Positions 6,822-10,932 of a DNA stretch of 10,932 nucleotides are shown piece by piece (the stretch's first letter is position 1; every line of letters starts with the position of its first letter). The notes beneath the pieces were generated by a model that ran no database searches, was not told the DNA's origin, and worked only from the letters and a program-made list of their open reading frames with translations. This stretch comes from Lentisphaeria bacterium. GTDB lineage: Bacteria; Verrucomicrobiota; Lentisphaeria; JABSQK01; UBA12247. The stretch spans positions 1 to 10,932 of the forward strand of contig DMTJ01000371.1 in assembly GCA_003477185.1 (NCBI GenBank). Reading direction: 5' to 3'. Position numbers and translations under genes: made by a program.

Positions 6822-8744
6822 ATGCACACAGGTACTCGGCTGATTATAGGCGGCATTGCCATTGCGGCCATAGCCGTCGCCGCGCTCACAGCGAACCATG
6901 GCGAGGCACCCGATGCGAGCAAGGCTCACCGGGAGCTCTGCATTCAGACTGCGGAGTCCGCAGCTGCACTACTCTCTCGGGCCGACCTCAAGGATGACCA
7001 GTTCGCTCAGCTGAGCAAAGCCATTGCGGCTGCCTTGGGGCAGCCTGATGCACAGCTTATGGTGATTGACCGCCAAGGTATCATCCTCAAAGGTGCAAAT
7101 GGCGTCTCCGGCAAGCGAGTGTCAAGGATGTACGAGTCGCTGAACGTCGACGACCTATATCTGGATTTTGGTGAATCGCGCGTCATCACTGGCGCGGGCT
7201 CAGACCTGCATGCCATCGGATTGGGGCGCGGGGCGACCGTTGTCCTCGCCGCGTCTCCTCCTGCTCCCAGACAAAACAGCAACAGCAGCAGGGGCCTGTT
7301 GCTGGTCGCCCTCGTCGCCACGCTAATTCTCTTGCTCGGTTCTTTGAAAGGAACTGGAAGCGGCGCCAACCTCGAGCCACTTCGCACCGCTGCCAGCCGT
7401 ATTCTGCAAGGGAAAGTGGTGTCCCCGGTTACGGACAAGCCCGCGGGAACCGAAGTAATTGTCGATGCCTTCAATCTGCTCAACGAGCGCGCCCAGCAGA
7501 ACGAGGAACTGGAGGAGCAACTGCTCCGCTCGCAGAAGATGGAAGTGGTGGGCACACTCGCGAGCGGCATTGCCCACGACTTCAACAACGTACTCGGCGG
7601 CATCAGTGGTGCGTTGGACCTGATCCGCAGCGAAATCACCACACCGGATGTCATGCCTGACACACATATCATTTCCAGCATGGCACGAGTAGCCGTGGAC
7701 TGCGTGCAGCGCGGGCGCGAGACAGTGGATCGCCTGCTCTCTTTTTCACGCAAAAACCAACAGCGCAAAGAGTGCGTAGACGTAAATGTGGTCATCCCCA
7801 GTGTCCGCAAGATGTGCGTGCATACCTTTGATACGCGGATTGAAATCATTGCCGAAACTGTCGAAGAAGACGCTCTCATTTGCGGGCACCGCAGCGATTT
7901 GGAGCAGGCCCTGCTAAACGTCTGCTTCAACGCGCGCGATGCGATGGATGGCTGTGGCAAGCTGATCCTCCGCGTCGCGGTTCAGGACGCAGACGAGTTG
8001 AGAACGCGCACCAGCCATCAACTGACTGCCAGACGCTACGTGATCATCCTCGTCCGTGACGATGGCAGCGGCATGAACAGTGAAACCATGGCAAGAATCT
8101 TCCAGCCGTTCTTCACCACCAAGGCCAAGGGCAAAGGCACTGGCCTTGGCTTGGCCAATGCCTACCGGATCATCGAGGATTCCGGTGGCTGGATCGACGT
8201 GCAGAGCAAAATCGGCGAAGGAACCTCAGTCTTCTTCTATCTCCCAGCGGAGTCGGTCGCCAAGGACCAGGCCATGCTAGTCGGCTCCTTCCCTGATCCA
8301 GTCCCTATTCCCGACGAACAAACGCAACTGGGAACACCCGCGCCGGCTCCCGATACGCAACCAGGGAGCAAGCAGACAATTCTGATCATCGAAGACGATG
8401 GCATTCTGCGAGAGTTGACCGCTTCGCACTTGGAAACACTGGGCTTCAATGTCATTTCTACCACGACTGGAGAAGAGGCACTTACTGCCTTTGACGATAA
8501 TATTGGCTCAATCGACGGGATCCTGCTGGACCTGATTTTGCCGGGAATCTCCGGCGAGGACGTGTTTAAAAAAATTCACAAGGATTCTCCGGAGACAAGG
8601 TTTCTGGTGACGAGTGGCTCCAACAACGATGACCTGATCACGGAAATGATCATCAATGGCTGCAAAGGCTTCCTGCCGAAGCCATATTCGCTGGATGAAC
8701 TGTCAGCCTCAGTCACCAACGTATTGCTGGCAAATGGACGCTAA
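6822..8744 (+). CDS. Membrane-bound hybrid sensor histidine kinase with C-terminal receiver
   Basis: The protein has 640 residues from the ATG at 6822, preceded by AAGGA at 6809-6813 (eight-base spacing); an earlier in-frame ATG at 6759 lacks a site and would put 21 residues before the membrane helix. Order: membrane helix 1 (about 6-24), periplasmic sensor segment of about 130 residues without a recognisable fold, helix 2 (about 158-174), a short HAMP-like linker and coil, HisKA with phospho-acceptor H252 (GIAHDFNN), N box N366/N370, G1 DDGSGM (413-418), F box FQPFFTTK (427-434) and G2 GTGLGL (439-444). A Pro-rich linker leads to a receiver with D524/D525, acceptor D570, T597/S598 and K620. 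All key residues are present. No DNA-binding or diguanylate-cyclase output is encoded here, so the signal must pass to a partner elsewhere. It overlaps the next gene by 11 bases. Confidence 0.93.
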   Translation: MHTGTRLIIGGIAIAAIAVAALTANHGEAPDASKAHRELCIQTAESAAALLSRADLKDDQFAQLSKAIAAALGQPDAQLMVIDRQGIILKGANGVSGKRVSRMYESLNVDDLYLDFGESRVITGAGSDLHAIGLGRGATVVLAASPPAPRQNSNSSRGLLLVALVATLILLLGSLKGTGSGANLEPLRTAASRILQGKVVSPVTDKPAGTEVIVDAFNLLNERAQQNEELEEQLLRSQKMEVVGTLASGIAHDFNNVLGGISGALDLIRSEITTPDVMPDTHIISSMARVAVDCVQRGRETVDRLLSFSRKNQQRKECVDVNVVIPSVRKMCVHTFDTRIEIIAETVEEDALICGHRSDLEQALLNVCFNARDAMDGCGKLILRVAVQDADELRTRTSHQLTARRYVIILVRDDGSGMNSETMARIFQPFFTTKAKGKGTGLGLANAYRIIEDSGGWIDVQSKIGEGTSVFFYLPAESVAKDQAMLVGSFPDPVPIPDEQTQLGTPAPAPDTQPGSKQTILIIEDDGILRELTASHLETLGFNVISTTTGEEALTAFDDNIGSIDGILLDLILPGISGEDVFKKIHKDSPETRFLVTSGSNNDDLITEMIINGCKGFLPKPYSLDELSASVTNVLLANGR

Positions 8745-9390
8745 GCTTCCTGGCTGCGTGCTGTTTGACCTCGACGGCACCCTGGCCCATACACTGCCAG
8801 ATATCGCCGAAGCCGTGCGCCAGACCGTTTGCCGCCAGCGCCCCCCGCCGGATGACACCGTCGCCACCTGGATCGGCCACGGCGTGCAGCGTCTCGTGGA
8901 ACGAGCACTCGCTGGTAAGATTGATGCCCCCGAAGATCCGCCCGGGCTGGAGGCCGCGCTTGACGCATTCGGCACCTTCTATGCCGCGCACGCCTGCGAA
9001 CAATCCGCGCCATTCCCCGGCGCCCTCACCTTGCTCCGCCAGCTGCGGGACTCTGGACGCAAGACAGGCTGCGTCACCAACAAGGGCAGATACTTCACCA
9101 TCCCCATGCTGGAGGCATTCGAACTTGCCACGCTGCTCGACGTCGTAGTCTGCGGCGACGACCTACCCCAGCGTAAACCAGATCCTGCTCCGCTGTTCCA
9201 TGCCTTAGACCTACTGGGAGAGAAAGATTCCGTGTATATCGGTGATTCGCGAGCGGACTTTGATGCAGCCGCCAACGCCAAAATCCCATTCATTGGCGTC
9301 AGCTTTGGCTACGATCATGCGGCACCACTGTCCCAAATCCCTGGGATCCATTTGCTGGATTCCTTCGCAGATCTGGCACGCCTGCTTTGA
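8734..9390 (+). CDS. gph: Phosphoglycolate phosphatase-type HAD hydrolase
   Basis: This 218-residue HAD-superfamily phosphatase most resembles Gph, which dephosphorylates 2-phosphoglycolate formed during DNA 3'-end repair or by Rubisco oxygenation. Catalytic motifs are FDLDGTL (nucleophile D12, acid-base D14), TNK (T115-K117), K148 in RKPDP, and GDSRAD (D171, D175). A helical cap lies between about 20 and 90, as in the Gph/PGMB-like group. The ATG at 8734 lies inside the kinase gene and overlaps its TAA by 11 bases; the frame is open further upstream, but the core begins GCVLFDLDGT right after this ATG. Ribosome binding is weak, consistent with translational coupling. Substrate choice among HAD phosphatases is hard to read from sequence, so another sugar or nucleotide phosphate remains possible. 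Confidence 0.85.
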   Translation: MDAKLPGCVLFDLDGTLAHTLPDIAEAVRQTVCRQRPPPDDTVATWIGHGVQRLVERALAGKIDAPEDPPGLEAALDAFGTFYAAHACEQSAPFPGALTLLRQLRDSGRKTGCVTNKGRYFTIPMLEAFELATLLDVVVCGDDLPQRKPDPAPLFHALDLLGEKDSVYIGDSRADFDAAANAKIPFIGVSFGYDHAAPLSQIPGIHLLDSFADLARLL

Positions 9391-10178
9391 CTCCCATCGA
9401 CTTCACCAAGATGCAGGGTGCTGGCAATGACTTCGTGGTCATCGAGGATTGTGATGAGCAGCTTCAGCTCAGTGCTCAGCAGCTTCAATTCCTAGCAGAT
9501 CGCCGCTGCGGAATCGGCTCAGACGGCATTCTTCTGCTTCGTAAAGACGCCGATTTCGCCTACCGCATGGTGTTCTTTAATCCCGATGGTGGCCGGGCCG
9601 AAATGTGCGCGAATGGAGCGCGTTGTATCGCCCGCTTTGCGGTCGAGCGCGGCCTGGCCCCCGAGAGCCACACCTTTCTCACAGACGCCGGTGTCCTCTC
9701 AGCCAACGTTGAGGGCGAGCGCGTTCAGCTCATCATGCCGCTGCCTTCCAGCGTCCAACTGCACCACACGCTCAGCTACGACGACCGCTCTCCCGTCCCA
9801 GTACACCTGGCCAATACCGGCGTGCCGCACGCAGTGTACTTTGTCGCTGACGTGTCCGCGGTAGACCTTGCGGACATCGGCCCAGCGATCCGTTACCATC
9901 AGGACTTCAGCCCCACCGGGACCAACGCCAACGTCGCGGCCGCCGCTGATGGCGAGCTTCGCATTCGCACGTGGGAACGGGGCGTCGAAGCCGAAACACT
10001 GGCCTGCGGCACAGGCGTGACAGCTGCGGCTTGGCTCGCACGCGAGCTAGGCCTCGTTCACTTTCCCCTACGAGTCCACACGCAGGGCGGAGACGTCATT
10101 ACCATCGCCGAAGATCACGGTCAAGTCATTCACACTGGCCCCGCCGAAATTGCCTTCCGAGGCCAGATCTCCTTATGA
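9387..10178 (+). CDS. dapF: Diaminopimelate epimerase
   Basis: DapF converts LL- to meso-diaminopimelate for lysine and peptidoglycan synthesis in the cytosol. The 263 residues (family usually about 270-280) show KMQGAGNDFVVIE (8-20), CGIGSDGILL (41-50), the first catalytic Cys C74 in EMCANGARC, NTGVPHAV (143-150) and the second catalytic Cys C207 in ACGTGVTAAA. Both halves of the pseudo-symmetric active site are therefore present. The start is a TTG at 9387 that overlaps the TGA of gph (TTGA, two bases within 9388-9390 shared in another frame), typical of translational coupling. A later ATG at 9411 would cut off part of the first strand. Its own TGA overlaps the next gene's ATG (ATGA). Confidence 0.96.
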   Translation: MTPIDFTKMQGAGNDFVVIEDCDEQLQLSAQQLQFLADRRCGIGSDGILLLRKDADFAYRMVFFNPDGGRAEMCANGARCIARFAVERGLAPESHTFLTDAGVLSANVEGERVQLIMPLPSSVQLHHTLSYDDRSPVPVHLANTGVPHAVYFVADVSAVDLADIGPAIRYHQDFSPTGTNANVAAAADGELRIRTWERGVEAETLACGTGVTAAAWLARELGLVHFPLRVHTQGGDVITIAEDHGQVIHTGPAEIAFRGQISL

Positions 10179-10932
10179 AGTTGCGAGGTCCGCAACTTGC
10201 CGTCCTGTTGGCCATCAGCGCCAGCGCGCAGACCCTTCACGAGCCGCTCGACGAATCGCTGCAGCGAGAAGGCCAGAGCGCGCTGGGACGTGGTGTCGCC
10301 TATCTGGTCAATGAGCAGAAGCGAAACGGTTCGTGGGGCGATGACCTCGGAGCCACAGCATTCTGCCTCTACGCCCTCGAGCTGTCTCGCGCTTCGGTCA
10401 AGAAATCGACAAAGGCGCTTGCCGCTGGCTTTGTCATTACTCGTGCTGCAAAACTAGACACCTTGGAGGTCGCCGACCGCGTTTATGCGGTCAGTGCCGC
10501 GATTTTGGCCTTGTCTGCCCACTCAGCGGAGAAACACGCGGGAGTTATCGCCACTCTCCACGACCAACTGCTGAAGTCACAGCCGCAGTTGTGGGCACGT
10601 CAGACCGCCACCTATGGCAACCAGGATCGGCATGCCTACATCACAGACGTTCACTGGGTGCTGGAGGCATGTGCGGCCGTCGAGCTTCCTGCCATAGTCT
10701 CTGGGCGCGCCGCACAATTTCTCAGCGACTGTCAGATTATCGATGACTCACTCGGCGACAGCTTTACCGGAGCATTCGCCTACTCCCCATCAGCCCTCAA
10801 AAGCAAGCCCCCCCACCGCATCTGGGCTCAGGGCAGCTTCACCGCAGCTGGTATCAAGAGCCTACTCTTCTGCAATGTGCCCACGGACGATTCTCGGATT
10901 CAGCTGGGTCTGGAGTGGCTTGCCCGCTATCC
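10175..10932 (+). CDS. Exported terpene-cyclase/prenyltransferase-fold repeat protein, N-terminal part
   Basis: The frame opens at the ATG at 10175, inside the dapF stop (ATGA), and stays open for 252 codons to the right edge, so the gene is incomplete. Residues 1-19 look like a signal peptide (MKLRGPQLAVLLAISASAQ). The mature part has alpha-helix pairs separated by QW-like turns: LVNEQKRNGSWGDD (44-57) followed by GATAFCLYALELSR, a further unit at about 179-206 (QFLSDC...FAYSPS), and TAAGIKSLLFC with a following LGLEWLARY. This fits the alpha/alpha toroid of the squalene-hopene cyclase and prenyltransferase-beta superfamily, a form common in PVC-group exported proteins. No DXDD cyclase motif appears in the visible part, and export argues against a sterol or hopanoid enzyme. 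Its function is unknown. Confidence 0.72.
   Translation, partial: MKLRGPQLAVLLAISASAQTLHEPLDESLQREGQSALGRGVAYLVNEQKRNGSWGDDLGATAFCLYALELSRASVKKSTKALAAGFVITRAAKLDTLEVADRVYAVSAAILALSAHSAEKHAGVIATLHDQLLKSQPQLWARQTATYGNQDRHAYITDVHWVLEACAAVELPAIVSGRAAQFLSDCQIIDDSLGDSFTGAFAYSPSALKSKPPHRIWAQGSFTAAGIKSLLFCNVPTDDSRIQLGLEWLARY

Noticed and set aside
7007..7960. 317-codon open frame on the minus strand opposite the kinase
   Set aside because: Serine- and arginine-rich low-complexity product antisense to a kinase with all motifs intact; typical of the antisense frame of a GC-rich gene.

Overview
The window reads as chromosomal DNA, moderately GC-rich, from a Gram-negative bacterium. The evidence is a TonB-dependent receptor remnant (outer membrane), diaminopimelate epimerase (DAP-type peptidoglycan) and Sec-type signal peptides. 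The linkage of a TonB receptor, a YfiR-like (DUF4154) protein and a hybrid histidine kinase, plus a secreted squalene-cyclase-like repeat protein, would suit the Verrucomicrobiota/Lentisphaerota (PVC) group or a deltaproteobacterial-type lineage. This placement is inference only. No rRNA, tRNA, CRISPR array or transposase was seen.

Left part (1-4593): the 5' end of mutY (adenine DNA glycosylase) runs off the left edge on the minus strand. Divergent from it is a GT4-type glycosyltransferase (242-1498, plus). This converges on a two-gene minus-strand operon, pgsA (phosphatidylglycerophosphate synthase) followed 3 bases later by recQ (a long RecQ helicase with HRDC domain).

Middle (4594-6281, plus): a graveyard of one former sensory locus. 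It holds the start of a TonB-dependent receptor (signal peptide and plug, then loss of the barrel), a YfiR/DUF4154-like periplasmic protein, and the last part of a hybrid histidine kinase with its receiver domain. Premature stops, frameshifts and at least two large deletions compress about three genes into 1.7 kb. A small single-pass membrane protein of unknown function (6278-6628, minus) meets the tail of this wreck, the two stop codons overlapping by two bases.

Right part (6822-10932, plus): four genes packed with 11-, 4- and 4-base overlaps. They are an intact membrane hybrid histidine kinase, a phosphoglycolate-phosphatase-type HAD hydrolase (gph), dapF, and an exported terpene-cyclase/prenyltransferase-fold repeat protein cut by the right edge. 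The overlaps imply co-transcription and translational coupling, so a sensor kinase is tied to lysine/cell-wall precursor synthesis and metabolite-damage clearance. I see no clearly new defence or mobile system. The most notable items are the collapsed receptor-YfiR-kinase locus, the sensor-metabolic gene cluster, the enlarged RecQ and a GT4 enzyme lacking the first motif glutamate.
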